Source of the DNA: Clostridium_AQ sp900552125
GTDB taxonomy: Bacteria; Bacillota_I; Bacilli_A; Erysipelotrichales; Erysipelotrichaceae
NCBI GenBank assembly: GCA_037892765.1
Contig: JBBKBW010000002.1
Direction: 5' to 3' (one strand)
Length of the DNA: 64,000 nt
The position numbers were made by a program, and so were the translations under genes. Every line of letters starts with the position of its first letter. Position 1 is the first letter of the stretch. Shown one piece after another: positions 17,347 to 26,841 of the stretch. Below the pieces are notes generated by a model that did no database searches, was not told where the DNA came from, and saw only the letters and a program-made list of their open reading frames with translations.

Positions 17347-17365
17347 TGAAATAGGCAAAACTCCT

Positions 17366-17401
17366 AAAAAAAAGATGCATTTCTTAAAAAAGAAATACAT
17401 C
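17366..17401 (-). terminator. Terminator after the MBL hydrolase gene
   Basis: Arms 17374-17385 and 17390-17401 pair over 12 bp with one G-U, followed by eight T on the minus strand; isolates comG from upstream transcription. Confidence 0.8.
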
Positions 17402-17402
17402 A

Positions 17403-18014
17403 TTAAAATTGAAAATAAGGATTTAAACGGAATTCCTGATCTAATGTCGTCATATCACCATGACCTGGATATACTTTTAAGTCAGGAGACAAGTTATTTC
17501 GTATATAATGCAATGTCTGTATCATCTTTGTGTTGCTGCCGGTGATTAAATCTGTTCTGCCAATACTTCCTTGAAAAATAACATCTCCACAGATCAGATT
17601 ATCATCCCAAATAAGCAATGTACTACCTTCACTATGTCCGGGAGCATCAATTGCGTTAAGTGTAAAGACACCAATCTGATTAATACCTGGTTTTAACGCT
17701 AATGCTTTTGAATTCACAATCACAGGATGATAGAATGATGAATTCAACGTAGGATTCTGCAACATAGGCATATCTAAAGCATTAATATAAACAGGACACT
17801 GATATTTTTTCACAAAAGCATCAACACCTGCTATATGATCAAAATGGCCATGTGTAAGTACAATGCCATCCATAATTCCATTCTGCTGATCAATAGTTTC
17901 CTGAATCTTTAATGATTTACTGCCTGGATCAATAATTAAAACATGTTTATCTTCCCATAATAAATACGTATTTACTTGTACCATTCCCAAAACAAAACGA
18001 TCTATCTTTTTCAT
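17403..18014 (-). CDS. MBL-fold metallo-hydrolase (YqgX/glyoxalase II-like)
   Basis: 203 aa with the metal motif LTHGHFDHIAG (about residues 53-63), IDAPGHSEGS and VYPGHGDMTT, giving the full set of metal ligands for a binuclear site. YqgX in B. subtilis also lies beside comG. The reaction is probably hydroxyacylglutathione-like thioester hydrolysis, but the true substrate is unknown. The ribosome site is weak (AAGTGA), and a terminator lies just upstream of the gene. Confidence 0.85.
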   Translation of the reverse strand: MKKIDRFVLGMVQVNTYLLWEDKHVLIIDPGSKSLKIQETIDQQNGIMDGIVLTHGHFDHIAGVDAFVKKYQCPVYINALDMPMLQNPTLNSSFYHPVIVNSKALALKPGINQIGVFTLNAIDAPGHSEGSTLLIWDDNLICGDVIFQGSIGRTDLITGSNTKMIQTLHYIRNNLSPDLKVYPGHGDMTTLDQEFRLNPYFQF

Positions 18015-18027
18015 ATTTTGTCACTTA

Positions 18028-18050
18028 ATAAAAAAGACCGTAGTCGGCCC
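18028..18050 (-). terminator. Terminator after rpmG
   Basis: GGCCG-ACTA-CGGTC (one G-U) followed by six T on the minus strand. Confidence 0.75.
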
Positions 18051-18053
18051 TTC

Positions 18054-18203
18054 TTATTTTTTCTCCTTATGTAAAGTTTTTTTGTTACAACGTGGGCAAT
18101 ATTTCTGAATTTGCATACGTTCTGGATTTTTACGTTTATTACGTGTTCCAATGTAGTTTTCTTCTCCACATTCAGAACATTTGAAAGTTATTCTGTCTCT
18201 CAT
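18054..18203 (-). CDS. rpmG: 50S ribosomal protein L33
   Basis: 49 aa read from the minus strand: MRDRITFKCSECGEENYIGT, then ...KYCPRCNKKTLHKEKK. Two CxxC pairs mark the zinc-binding (C+) form of L33. The start ATG 18203 has GAGGAGGG upstream; a -10 (TATAAT) lies about 30 bp before that. The stop is followed by a terminator. Highly basic and of normal length for L33. Confidence 0.96.
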   Translation of the reverse strand: MRDRITFKCSECGEENYIGTRNKRKNPERMQIQKYCPRCNKKTLHKEKK

Positions 18204-18250
18204 GTTGTCCCTCCTCGTACTTGCTTGAAAATTATATCATACTCTTTTCG

Positions 18251-18275
18251 AAAAAGCTATTATTTTTAGCTTTTT
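18251..18275 (-). terminator. Terminator after the PBP2 gene
   Basis: Perfect 9-bp stem AAAAAGCTA / TAGCTTTTT with a 7-nt loop; T-rich in both directions. About 60 bp past the PBP2 stop. Confidence 0.65.
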
Positions 18276-18336
18276 TTTGCGCAATATGATAAAGATTAAT
18301 TATCTATAAAATATCAAGTAAGAATTTAAATGATAA

Positions 18337-20415
18337 TTAGTCGCCATATTTATCAAAGAATTCTTCCAAAACCTCTGGCATTATATTATATGCACATAAG
18401 TTACTTCCGACACTACGATCGTTGGTTGAAGATTCTGGTAATGTACATGCAAATGCTACCTGAGGTTCTTCATCATAAGGTGCATATCCTACTAAAGATG
18501 CATTCGTATAATCTCCAGCCTCGGCTGTACCTGTTTTAGCTGCCACTGCCACATCTAGATTTGCTAAAGGAGCAATTCTATGCGTACCAGTTACTACTTC
18601 TCTAAATCCCATCTGCACAGTTTCTAAATCTTCTTCACTTCCAGGAAGAGTTGATAATACTTTTGTCTTATTTTCATAAACAACGTAATCTGAATTTACC
18701 TCAGTTGCAGTATTTACTAATTTAGGCTGCACTTTTTTGCCTCCATTAGCAATCGTTGAAACATATTGAAGCAATTGAATTGGGGTATAACTCTCATACT
18801 GTCCAATTGAGTAATCAAGTAAAAGACCAGCTTGTGTTATCTTTCCTGTGTTATACTGTGCTTCATTAGGGACATCTAAGCCAGTAACCGTACCTAAACC
18901 AAACATAGAATAATAATTACGCATTAACGTAAATGTCTTCTGTGACATTTCATCTGAAATACCGAGTGGCTGGTTATAGTTATAAGTACCTCCTGCAAGC
19001 TTGATTACAGATTTGAACATATAGACGTTACTTGAAACCGAAAGTGCTTCAATTGCATCAAGAGGCCCATAATTCTGGAATGAACTTTTTACTCCTGTTC
19101 CAGCAATCGTCATTGGTTCATCCACTTCAATACTTGTACGTGTCTGAATACTCTGATCCAGCATCATATACACAGTCGCACCTTTCACAACAGAACCGGA
19201 CTGGAATGTATCAAGATATGCCGCAGAAGAATAATTCTGGACTTTTCCATCATCATCTATATATTTACCGCTCATCGCATAAATTTCTCCAGTATTTGGA
19301 TTCATTAGTATTACAATAGCTTTTTTGAATTTTTCTCGTCCGCTTGTCCCAGAATATTTCTTTAGGGTATCTTCTAAGATTTTATCTACTTTCTGCTGCA
19401 GTTCAATATCTATCGTCAGATGCAAATCATAACCGTTCTTACCACTGCTTATTTCATTCATGATTGCAGTTCCATCAGAATCATAAGATATTTCGCTTAC
19501 TCTTGGAGTTCCACGTAAAAGTGATTCATACTGTAATTCTAAACCGCTCTGACCTACACGATCGGTTAAGGAATATCCTAAAGCTTCATAATAATTACGA
19601 AGTTCAGAAGGAACTCCCTGCTTAGTAGAAGTAACTGTACCTAATACATCGCGTAGAGTATTGCCATATGGATATTCTCTTTTCCAAGAACCTAAATTCA
19701 CATCAAAACCGCGATATTTTTCTTTATTCTCCATTAATTTTGCAACACTGTCACTGTCAACATCTTCTAATATGACTTTATTCTGATTAGAAGGAAGTTT
19801 ACGCATTTGTAAATATACATAAAAAGCATCTTTTGTTTCTTCATCAGCTAATTCATCAACCATATCCATCGTTATTCTTTTACGAATCAGTTTTTCCTGC
19901 TGTTCTTCATTTAAAGTTTCTTTTTCCTCAGTGCTTAGTAAGTTTTTACCCTGATCTTTATTTCCATTTTCATCGGTATGTAAAAACATATATAAATCCT
20001 GATAATCTGAATTCGTCATACTATCACTGTCCACTTCAAAATCTTTCGCAAATAGCTGAGCTGATTTCCATTGTTCCTCACTAGTCGTATCTTTAGGTGG
20101 GAAATATATAATATTATGCGATGAAACAGTTTTCGCAATAACATTCCCATTACGATCTATCATTTCCCCTCGAGGCGTACTATCTGTTTGTGTCTGTGAT
20201 GAATAATTTTCTAATTTCACTGCATATTCTTCCTGATCTCGTATTTGCAAGAAGATCAAACGCACAGAAATTACTGAAAAGATGATACATATAATGATAC
20301 TAAATACAAAAATACGCCGATTTACGATTTTAAAGTAATCATTTTGTGTCTTTAATATGTCTGAACTTCTGCTTAATTTTTTCTGATCAAGATCACGAAA
20401 AGGATTACGTAACAT
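18337..20415 (-). CDS. Penicillin-binding protein 2, class B transpeptidase
   Basis: 692 aa. A cytoplasmic basic start, one membrane helix (FVFSIIICIIFSVISVRLIF, about 37-56), a long charged pedestal with an insert near 110-210, and then the transpeptidase domain. SxxK is SGSVVKG (about 410), SxN is SVSSNVY and KTG is AAKTGTAEA. It cross-links peptidoglycan, probably in elongation (PbpA/MrdA group). The start has GCAGGAGGTGG. It is monocistronic between rpmG and ispG. Whether it serves elongation or another stage is inferred from type only. Confidence 0.92.
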   Translation of the reverse strand: MLRNPFRDLDQKKLSRSSDILKTQNDYFKIVNRRIFVFSIIICIIFSVISVRLIFLQIRDQEEYAVKLENYSSQTQTDSTPRGEMIDRNGNVIAKTVSSHNIIYFPPKDTTSEEQWKSAQLFAKDFEVDSDSMTNSDYQDLYMFLHTDENGNKDQGKNLLSTEEKETLNEEQQEKLIRKRITMDMVDELADEETKDAFYVYLQMRKLPSNQNKVILEDVDSDSVAKLMENKEKYRGFDVNLGSWKREYPYGNTLRDVLGTVTSTKQGVPSELRNYYEALGYSLTDRVGQSGLELQYESLLRGTPRVSEISYDSDGTAIMNEISSGKNGYDLHLTIDIELQQKVDKILEDTLKKYSGTSGREKFKKAIVILMNPNTGEIYAMSGKYIDDDGKVQNYSSAAYLDTFQSGSVVKGATVYMMLDQSIQTRTSIEVDEPMTIAGTGVKSSFQNYGPLDAIEALSVSSNVYMFKSVIKLAGGTYNYNQPLGISDEMSQKTFTLMRNYYSMFGLGTVTGLDVPNEAQYNTGKITQAGLLLDYSIGQYESYTPIQLLQYVSTIANGGKKVQPKLVNTATEVNSDYVVYENKTKVLSTLPGSEEDLETVQMGFREVVTGTHRIAPLANLDVAVAAKTGTAEAGDYTNASLVGYAPYDEEPQVAFACTLPESSTNDRSVGSNLCAYNIMPEVLEEFFDKYGD

Positions 20416-20506
20416 GTATCCACCTCCTGCTCAATAGTATATCATAAACATTTCAGTGATACCACAACTTTAAGAATTTGTAAGAATTGTTCCAACAGCT
20501 TAAACG

Positions 20507-20536
20507 TTGCTTTTCTAAACATACATCTGTTATAAT
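20507..20536 (+). promoter_or_regulatory. Promoter of ispG
   Basis: TTGCTT (20507-20512), 18 bp, extended -10 TGTTATAAT (20528-20536), 20 bp before the start. Confidence 0.7.
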
Positions 20537-20556
20537 GAAAACATGAGGTGAAACAC

Positions 20557-21621
20557 ATGATAAGAACAGAAACAAAAAGTATAAGAGTTCGTGATTTGCA
20601 GATTGGAGGACAACAAAAGGTAGTTATTCAATCCATGTGTAATACAAGAACAAGTGATACTGCAGCCACCATTGCCCAAATCAAAAAATTGGAAGCAGTA
20701 GGCTGTGAAATGGTGCGTATGGCCATTATGAATCAGGAAGATGCTAAAGCTATAACGGAAATAAAAAAACAAACCAATATTCCTTTAGTCGCTGATATAC
20801 ATTATGACTATCGACTTGCTATTGCGGCAGTAGAAGCAGGGATTGATAAAATACGTTTAAATCCTGGTAATATTGGCTCAAGAGAAAATGTTGAGGCAGT
20901 TGTTAAAGTATGTAAGCAACATCATATCCCTGTTCGTATAGGAATCAATAGCGGTTCATTGGAAAAAGATATTCATGAAAAATATGGTAAGCCAACAGCT
21001 GATGGTATGATGGAAAGTGCAAAACGCCATATTCAGATATTAGAAGAATTAGATTTTCATGATATTTGTTTATCTTTTAAATCCAGCGATCCTCTGCTAT
21101 GTATTGAAGCTTATCGTCTTGCATCAAAGACATTCCCATATCCGTTACACCTTGGTGTTACAGAAGCAGGCACTTATATAGGAAGTGCTATAAAAAGCAG
21201 TATGGCTTTAGGAACTTTATTAAATGAAGGCATTGGAGATACAATCCGAATAAGTGTTAATGGAGATCCTGTTAATGAAATTACCATTGTTAAACAATTG
21301 TTAAAGTGCTGTAATCTATTAGATCACACACCTAACCTGATAGCTTGTCCTACCTGTGGACGAACTGCATGGAATATGCAGCCAGTAGTAGATGAAATTG
21401 AATCTTTCCTGCAAACCATAAACTGTGATGTAAATGTTGCTATTATGGGGTGTGCAGTAAATGGACCAGGTGAAGCAAAACATGCAGATATCGCCATTGC
21501 AGGCGGAAATAAAGAAGGTTTATTGATCAAAAAAGGAAAAATCATTGAAAAACTTCCTCAAGATAGAATCGTTGAACGATTGAAAGAAGAAATCATATTG
21601 TTTGCTCAGCAGCATTCATAA
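20557..21621 (+). CDS. ispG: 4-hydroxy-3-methylbut-2-en-1-yl diphosphate synthase
   Basis: 354 aa. Converts MEcPP to HMBPP in the MEP isoprenoid pathway using a 4Fe-4S cluster. The TIM-barrel part opens with RVRDLQIGG-like sequence. The C-terminal cluster cysteines are in CPTCGRTAW and MGCAVNGPGEAKHAD. ATG 20557 follows AGGTGA by 5 bp; an upstream GTG at 20548 lies in the ribosome site. It is a single gene with promoter and terminator. Its partner ispH is 3.4 kb away. Confidence 0.96.
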   Translation: MIRTETKSIRVRDLQIGGQQKVVIQSMCNTRTSDTAATIAQIKKLEAVGCEMVRMAIMNQEDAKAITEIKKQTNIPLVADIHYDYRLAIAAVEAGIDKIRLNPGNIGSRENVEAVVKVCKQHHIPVRIGINSGSLEKDIHEKYGKPTADGMMESAKRHIQILEELDFHDICLSFKSSDPLLCIEAYRLASKTFPYPLHLGVTEAGTYIGSAIKSSMALGTLLNEGIGDTIRISVNGDPVNEITIVKQLLKCCNLLDHTPNLIACPTCGRTAWNMQPVVDEIESFLQTINCDVNVAIMGCAVNGPGEAKHADIAIAGGNKEGLLIKKGKIIEKLPQDRIVERLKEEIILFAQQHS

Positions 21622-21622
21622 T

Positions 21623-21649
21623 AAAAAAGGCAGAAATGCCTTTTTATTT
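21623..21649 (+). terminator. Shared terminator of ispG and nfo
   Basis: AAAAAGGCA / TGCCTTTTT closed by a GAAA tetraloop, T-rich both ways. It overlaps the nfo stop and serves the two convergent genes. Confidence 0.85.
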
Positions 21650-22525
21650 TACTGATACAATCTTATTCATGATATCTTTGTCAAATACGCCCTTTTTCAA
21701 CATAGCAATTTCATATTTATAGGGCGGATTTCCTTCAACATATGGTGTCTCTAATATCTTTACCACATCTTTTACACGTTCATTATGTACGATTGCATTT
21801 AATTTATCAAACCCAATCTCACCAAACCCGATATTAGCATGTCGATCTTTTTTAGCACCTTGTACATTTTTAGAATCGTTAATATGCATACAGACAAGAC
21901 GATCTAGACCGATAATAGAATCAAAATCATCAAGGATTTTATCAAAATCTGATAAATCATATCCAGCATCATGAATATGACAGGTATCCATACAGACACG
22001 AAGTTTATCCCCATACTTTGCATGATCCATCAGATAGCGAATTTGTTTAAAATCATAACCAATTTCACTACCTTTTCCAGCCATTGTTTCAATTGCAATC
22101 TGAACATTGCCCACCTGTTCCATTGCTAGATCTAAGCCTTCTACAATCTTTTTTAGACCTTCTTCTTCCCCAGCCTTTACATGGCTTCCAGGATGTAAAA
22201 CTAAAACTGTCGCATGAAGCTGTTTTACACGTTCGATTTCTTTTTGTAGAAATTCAACTCCTAGTTCAAATGTCTCTTCGCGAACACAATTTGCTAGATT
22301 AATGATATAAGGAGCATGAACAATCATACTGCTTTCTTCGATTCCATTTTCTTTCATCAATTGTAATGCTTCATCAATCTTTAACTCACTCATATCTTTA
22401 CGACGAGTATTTTGAGGGGCGCCAGTATATAACATAAAAGCATTAGCTCCATACTGTAATGCCTCTTTTACGGAACCTAATACATAATCAGGAGCTGACA
22501 TAGACACATGACAACCTAATTTCAT
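21644..22525 (-). CDS. nfo: Deoxyribonuclease IV (AP endonuclease)
   Basis: 293 aa TIM-barrel zinc enzyme of base-excision repair. Recognised from MKLGCHVSMS, YTGAPQNTRRK, LVLHPGSHV, AIETMAGKGSE, DTCHIHDAGYD and HINDSKN, which carry the His/Asp/Glu metal ligands. It overlaps the end of cshB by 4 bp (ATGA). The cshB-nfo (yqfR-yqfS) pairing matches B. subtilis. Confidence 0.96.
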   Translation of the reverse strand: MKLGCHVSMSAPDYVLGSVKEALQYGANAFMLYTGAPQNTRRKDMSELKIDEALQLMKENGIEESSMIVHAPYIINLANCVREETFELGVEFLQKEIERVKQLHATVLVLHPGSHVKAGEEEGLKKIVEGLDLAMEQVGNVQIAIETMAGKGSEIGYDFKQIRYLMDHAKYGDKLRVCMDTCHIHDAGYDLSDFDKILDDFDSIIGLDRLVCMHINDSKNVQGAKKDRHANIGFGEIGFDKLNAIVHNERVKDVVKILETPYVEGNPPYKYEIAMLKKGVFDKDIMNKIVSVK

Positions 22526-23886
22526 TCCATACCTCCACGTTTTTCAATCATTTTCTGTTTAGCGCGCTCTTTCTTCTGACGTTTTATATCTTCTTGAATC
22601 ATCTGACGACGAGCTTTTCTTTTAAGCTTTTCTATTTCCTGCTTACGTTTAACTTTATATCCTGGTTTTACCTTTTTCTTTTTCTTAGAAACAATCTTTG
22701 CTATTTCTTTTTCTAAAGGATCATCCTTTTTCACTTTCTTTTTATGGATAGGATCTAAATCTTTCCAATTTCCGTTCTTTAAACTTCTATGTTTAAAACC
22801 TATTCCTTTTACTTCTAATGAGCGAATCATTGCATCATCTTGTTTTTTATATAAGGCATAGCAGATACCATCTCTTCCTGCACGGCCTGTACGTCCGCTA
22901 CGATGGATATAATAATCTAATTCTTTTGGAAATCCCAAAGAAATAACATGAGAAATACCTTCTATGTCAATACCACGCGCTGCAATATCGGTCGCAACAA
23001 CATATGACTTCTGTATATTTATTAGTTCTTTCATAGCTTTTGTACGTTCTCTTGGAGTTAAATCACCATGCAATTCAATAATTGAATATCCAGCATCACG
23101 CATCATATTCGCAACATTAGCAGCCTGTGCACGTGTATTCGCAAAAATAAGACAAACATATGGAGTAAATGTAGGCAATAATTCCATTAATTTTTCTTCA
23201 TAGCTTTTTTCCTGACATGGAATCAAGACATGTTCAATTTTTGGATGGAAATTACTTTTCTCTTCAATTTGAATCGTACTTGGATTAGACATATATTTTT
23301 TTAAAAATTGTTGAAGAAGTAAAGGAATTGTCGCAGAAAAACTCATCATCTGCAGATTTTTCTTCATTTTCCCCGCAATCATATCAATATCTTCCAAGAA
23401 ACCAAATTCAAGAGTCATATCTGCCTCATCCACAACTAAAATATCTGCGGTATCTACACGTAATGTCTGTTCCTGCAAAAATAAGTCTTTAATTCTTCCC
23501 GGCGTACCCACGACGATGTGTGGCTGAACCTTTAACTGTTCATTCATTCTTGATTTTTCAATTCCACCTGTAATCAAACGAATACGCAAATTAGGATCTG
23601 CTTCAGACATTTTTTCGCAGCGCTGATAAATCTGTAAAGCAAGTTCTCTAGTTGGAGCTGTAATAACAGCTTGGATATGATTCTTCGTACTATCTACTTT
23701 TTCCATAATAGGAATTAAAAACGAATGGGTTTTTCCTGTACCAGTATCGGATATTCCTATGATACTTTTTCCTTTACAGGCCAATGGAATAACCGCCTGC
23801 TGAATTGGCGTTGGCTCTATGAATCCTTCTAAATTTATAAATTTTTTCGTGTTCTCACGAAAGTTGTAGTCGGTATATTTACTCAT
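22522..23886 (-). CDS. cshB: DEAD-box RNA helicase, CshB type
   Basis: 454 aa. Q motif near EPTPIQQ, motif I SDTGTGKT, motif II VDEADM (DEAD-like), motif III SAT, and VATDIAARGIDIEG and HRSGRTGRAGRDG in the second RecA domain. The C-terminus is a long lysine/arginine-rich tail. The role is RNA duplex unwinding, often cold-related. ATG 23886 is 7 bp after GGAGG, while ATG 23892 is too close. Motif II reads D-E-A-D. It has its own promoter. Confidence 0.93.
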   Translation of the reverse strand: MSKYTDYNFRENTKKFINLEGFIEPTPIQQAVIPLACKGKSIIGISDTGTGKTHSFLIPIMEKVDSTKNHIQAVITAPTRELALQIYQRCEKMSEADPNLRIRLITGGIEKSRMNEQLKVQPHIVVGTPGRIKDLFLQEQTLRVDTADILVVDEADMTLEFGFLEDIDMIAGKMKKNLQMMSFSATIPLLLQQFLKKYMSNPSTIQIEEKSNFHPKIEHVLIPCQEKSYEEKLMELLPTFTPYVCLIFANTRAQAANVANMMRDAGYSIIELHGDLTPRERTKAMKELINIQKSYVVATDIAARGIDIEGISHVISLGFPKELDYYIHRSGRTGRAGRDGICYALYKKQDDAMIRSLEVKGIGFKHRSLKNGNWKDLDPIHKKKVKKDDPLEKEIAKIVSKKKKKVKPGYKVKRKQEIEKLKRKARRQMIQEDIKRQKKERAKQKMIEKRGGME

Positions 23887-23921
23887 ACTCATTCCTCCTT
23901 TTCGTATAAGCAAGCTCTATT

Positions 23922-23949
23922 ATTATACAGGAAATCTATGACATGTAAA
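23922..23949 (-). promoter_or_regulatory. Sigma-A promoter of cshB-nfo
   Basis: TTTACA (23949-23944), 16 bp, TATAAT (23927-23922) on the minus strand. Confidence 0.75.
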
Positions 23950-24040
23950 CCAATTTCCTTTTTTATTATGACATATCTATTCACAAATTACTATGCATAT
24001 AAAACAAATTTGGGTATAATAGGTTACGAGGTGAAACTAC

Positions 24041-24949
24041 ATGGAAGTAATTAAAGTTATTCCCCGCGGTTATTGTAAAGGAGTCGTTAATGCTATTCAA
24101 TTAGCTAAAAAAACAGCTGAACAGTATAAAGATACTCCTATATATGTACTAGGAATGCTTGTTCATAATTCTTATGTTATGCAGGCATTATCGGAACTAA
24201 ACATTATCGCAGTTGATGATAAAACAAAAACAAGATTAGAGTTATTAGATGAGATTGAACATGGCATTGTCATCTTCACAGCTCATGGCATATCAAATAA
24301 AGTAAAGGAAAAAGCACAGCAAAAAGGTTTAATCTGTATTGATGCGAGCTGCCCAGATGTTGTAAAAACACAAAATATTGTAAGTGAGTATTTATCAAAA
24401 GAATTCGATGTGTTATACATAGGGAAACCCCATCATCCTGAAGCAGAAGCTGTTATCTCCTTAAGTGAACATGTACATCTTATCAGTAAAAAAGAAGATA
24501 TAGAAAACATCCCTTACTTGGATAAAGTATTTGTTACAAATCAAACAACAATGTCTATCTTTGATATTCAGGAATTATTTCAAACGATAAAAGATCGATT
24601 TCCTCATGCTGTTTTCTGTGAAGAAATCTGTAATGCAACACGTATTCGCCAACAAGCTGTCGCAGATTTAAAAAATAAGGACATTGATGTTTTATATGTT
24701 GTTGGCGATAAGTATTCCAATAATTCCAATCGTCTAGCACAGATTGCCTTAGATCAAGGAATTAAAAACGTATACCTAATCGATGATGTAACAAATATTC
24801 AAGATGAACAGCTAGAAAATGTAAATCGTGTAGCTGTTACAGCAGGAGCCAGTACTCCAACATACTTAACAACACAGGTGATAGAATATCTAGAAACATA
24901 TACTCCTGGTAAACCAAAACCCGCAATCAATATAAATAAAATTCTATAA
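24041..24949 (+). CDS. ispH: 4-hydroxy-3-methylbut-2-enyl diphosphate reductase
   Basis: 302 aa, last step of the MEP pathway, yielding IPP and DMAPP. The three iron-sulfur cysteines are in PRGYCKGVVNA, DASCPDVVKTQ and EEICNATRIRQ, with the substrate motif VTNQTTMS. AGGTGA precedes the ATG, and TATAAT is at 24015-24020 without a clear -35. It shares a convergent terminator with trmK. Confidence 0.96.
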   Translation: MEVIKVIPRGYCKGVVNAIQLAKKTAEQYKDTPIYVLGMLVHNSYVMQALSELNIIAVDDKTKTRLELLDEIEHGIVIFTAHGISNKVKEKAQQKGLICIDASCPDVVKTQNIVSEYLSKEFDVLYIGKPHHPEAEAVISLSEHVHLISKKEDIENIPYLDKVFVTNQTTMSIFDIQELFQTIKDRFPHAVFCEEICNATRIRQQAVADLKNKDIDVLYVVGDKYSNNSNRLAQIALDQGIKNVYLIDDVTNIQDEQLENVNRVAVTAGASTPTYLTTQVIEYLETYTPGKPKPAININKIL

Positions 24950-24954
24950 GCATA

Positions 24955-24988
24955 AAAGGAGCTGACAATCATGCCAGTTCCTTTAATT
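24955..24988 (+). terminator. Convergent terminator of ispH and trmK
   Basis: AAAGGA-g-CTG / CAG-t-TCCTTT arms (24955-24964, 24975-24984) with modest T-tails both ways; overlaps the trmK stop. Confidence 0.5.
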
Positions 24989-25631
24989 TACTTTCAATCA
25001 TCTTAATCTTTTTCTCTGTTATCTGATAACCTTCATGATATGGTTTCATACCTTTTAGGATTTCCTTTTGTTTATGAAGCACATGCGTCCAATATTCTTT
25101 AAATAATGGATGCTTTTCCAAATGGATACCAAATAAATAATCTTCTTCACTCATTTCACTAACTTCATAGTGAACAGAAATCATCTGATAATAATGCTGA
25201 TCTTTCACAAGTTCTTCCGCATCAATCATAAATCCTGTTTGATGAAGCCAGCGACGTAAATCATCTACTCGTGAATTACATTGGATAATAATCTGCTTAT
25301 AATATTTTGTTTTTTCAAGACTATTCTGTAAAATATTTCGAATAGTATCGTATCCCATACCTGCAATGATGACTACTTCAACATCATCTTCCAAACCTTG
25401 AAGTCCATCGGTAAGCTTGGTGATGATCTGATTCTGTAATCCCATCATTTGAATTGCTTCTTCTGCTCGAGACAATGGGCCTTTTCTTATATCACAGGCA
25501 TAAGCTTTATCACATTTTCCGTTTTTCACAAGAGCAATTGGTAAAAGTCCGTGATCACAGCCGATATCCGCTACAACACATGGATCCTGTACCATATCAT
25601 AAATTGTCTGCAATCTTTTACTTAATTTCAT
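24969..25631 (-). CDS. trmK: tRNA (adenine22-N1)-methyltransferase
   Basis: 220 aa, class I SAM methyltransferase. The SAM loop is VADIGCDHGLLP near residues 20-31, and AGMGYDTI is the family catalytic-loop motif. It is the YqfN homologue and lies directly downstream of sigA as in B. subtilis (dnaG-sigA-yqfN region). GGTGA precedes the ATG. The yqfO gene that often follows is not here. Confidence 0.92.
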   Translation of the reverse strand: MKLSKRLQTIYDMVQDPCVVADIGCDHGLLPIALVKNGKCDKAYACDIRKGPLSRAEEAIQMMGLQNQIITKLTDGLQGLEDDVEVVIIAGMGYDTIRNILQNSLEKTKYYKQIIIQCNSRVDDLRRWLHQTGFMIDAEELVKDQHYYQMISVHYEVSEMSEEDYLFGIHLEKHPLFKEYWTHVLHKQKEILKGMKPYHEGYQITEKKIKMIESKLKELA

Positions 25632-25643
25632 TAAGGATCACCA

Positions 25644-26837
25644 TTATGGTTTATCCACGAAATCTTTCAATCGTTTAGAACGAGTAGGATGTTTAAGTTT
25701 ACGTAAAGCTTTTGCTTCAATCTGACGAATACGTTCACGAGTTACATTAAATTCCTTACCTACTTCTTCTAATGTACGTGTTCTTCCATCATATAATCCA
25801 AAACGCAAGCGAAGCACTTTTTCTTCACGTTCTGTTAAACCTTGCAGTACAGTATTAATTTCATCCTTCAATAATTGGTTATTTGCATATTCATCAGGTG
25901 ATAATGCTTCTTTATCTTCAATGAAATCACCAAGATGAGAATCATCTTCTTCCCCAATCGGAGTTTCTAAAGAAACTGGTTCCAAAGCAATTTTTTGAAT
26001 CTCACGAACTTTTTCAGGTGAAATATTTTCCATTTTAGCCGCAATTTCTTCTGCAGTAGGATCTCTGCCTAAATCCTGTACCAGCTGACGCTGAATACGA
26101 GTTAATTTATTAATAGTCTCTACCATATGTACAGGAATACGAATTGTTCTAGCCTGGTCTGCAATAGCTCTTGTGATTGCCTGACGAATCCACCAAGTTG
26201 CATAGGTAGAGAATTTAAACCCTTTTGTATAGTCAAATTTTTCTACTGCTTTAACAAGCCCCATATTACCTTCTTGAATAAGATCTAGAAACAACATACC
26301 GCGTCCTACATATTTTTTTGCGATAGATACTACTAAACGTAAGTTGGCAGAAATAAGTTTCTTTTTCGCTTCTTCATCACCAGCCTGAATACGACGAGCA
26401 ATCTCAGGTTCTTCTTTTGGATCTAATAATTCTACTCTACCAATTTCTTTTAAGTACATTTTTACTGGATCGTTAATTTTTGTATGTGAAGAGTTTGCGA
26501 AAGACTGTTCAAGATTTTCAATTTCTGCAGCTAAAGAATCTTCTTCATCTGTATCATCATCTAAAAAGTCAATGTCATCATCATCGGTAGCGACAAGAGC
26601 ATCGTCATCCATCAAATCAACATCATCATCTTCATTTTTAACTTCTATATCATTATCGGCAAACCATTGAAACAAATCATCAAAATCTGTATCATTCATT
26701 GCCAGATGTTCTACGGCTTCCATAACATCTTTCTGATATAAAACACCTGTATCATGATATTCATTTAGAAAATCCTGCTTAATATCATCAAGTGTTTTAT
26801 ATTCCTGTAAAACAGCTTTTTTCTTGGTTTTTTTCAT
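25644..26837 (-). CDS. sigA: Primary RNA polymerase sigma factor SigA
   Basis: 397 aa. The acidic N-terminal part has Asp runs (about 80-110). Region 1.2/2 is KMYLKEIGRV, DLIQEGNMGL and FSTYATWWIRQA (-10 recognition), followed by region 3, and region 4 is VTRERIRQIEAKALRKL (-35 recognition). ATG 26837 with GGAAGG is the start; the longer frame runs into dnaG. It is the dnaG-sigA macromolecular-synthesis pair. Promoters in the window (TTGACA/TATAAT, 16-18 bp) match this factor. Confidence 0.97.
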   Translation of the reverse strand: MKKTKKKAVLQEYKTLDDIKQDFLNEYHDTGVLYQKDVMEAVEHLAMNDTDFDDLFQWFADNDIEVKNEDDDVDLMDDDALVATDDDDIDFLDDDTDEEDSLAAEIENLEQSFANSSHTKINDPVKMYLKEIGRVELLDPKEEPEIARRIQAGDEEAKKKLISANLRLVVSIAKKYVGRGMLFLDLIQEGNMGLVKAVEKFDYTKGFKFSTYATWWIRQAITRAIADQARTIRIPVHMVETINKLTRIQRQLVQDLGRDPTAEEIAAKMENISPEKVREIQKIALEPVSLETPIGEEDDSHLGDFIEDKEALSPDEYANNQLLKDEINTVLQGLTEREEKVLRLRFGLYDGRTRTLEEVGKEFNVTRERIRQIEAKALRKLKHPTRSKRLKDFVDKP

Positions 26838-26841
26838 ATTT

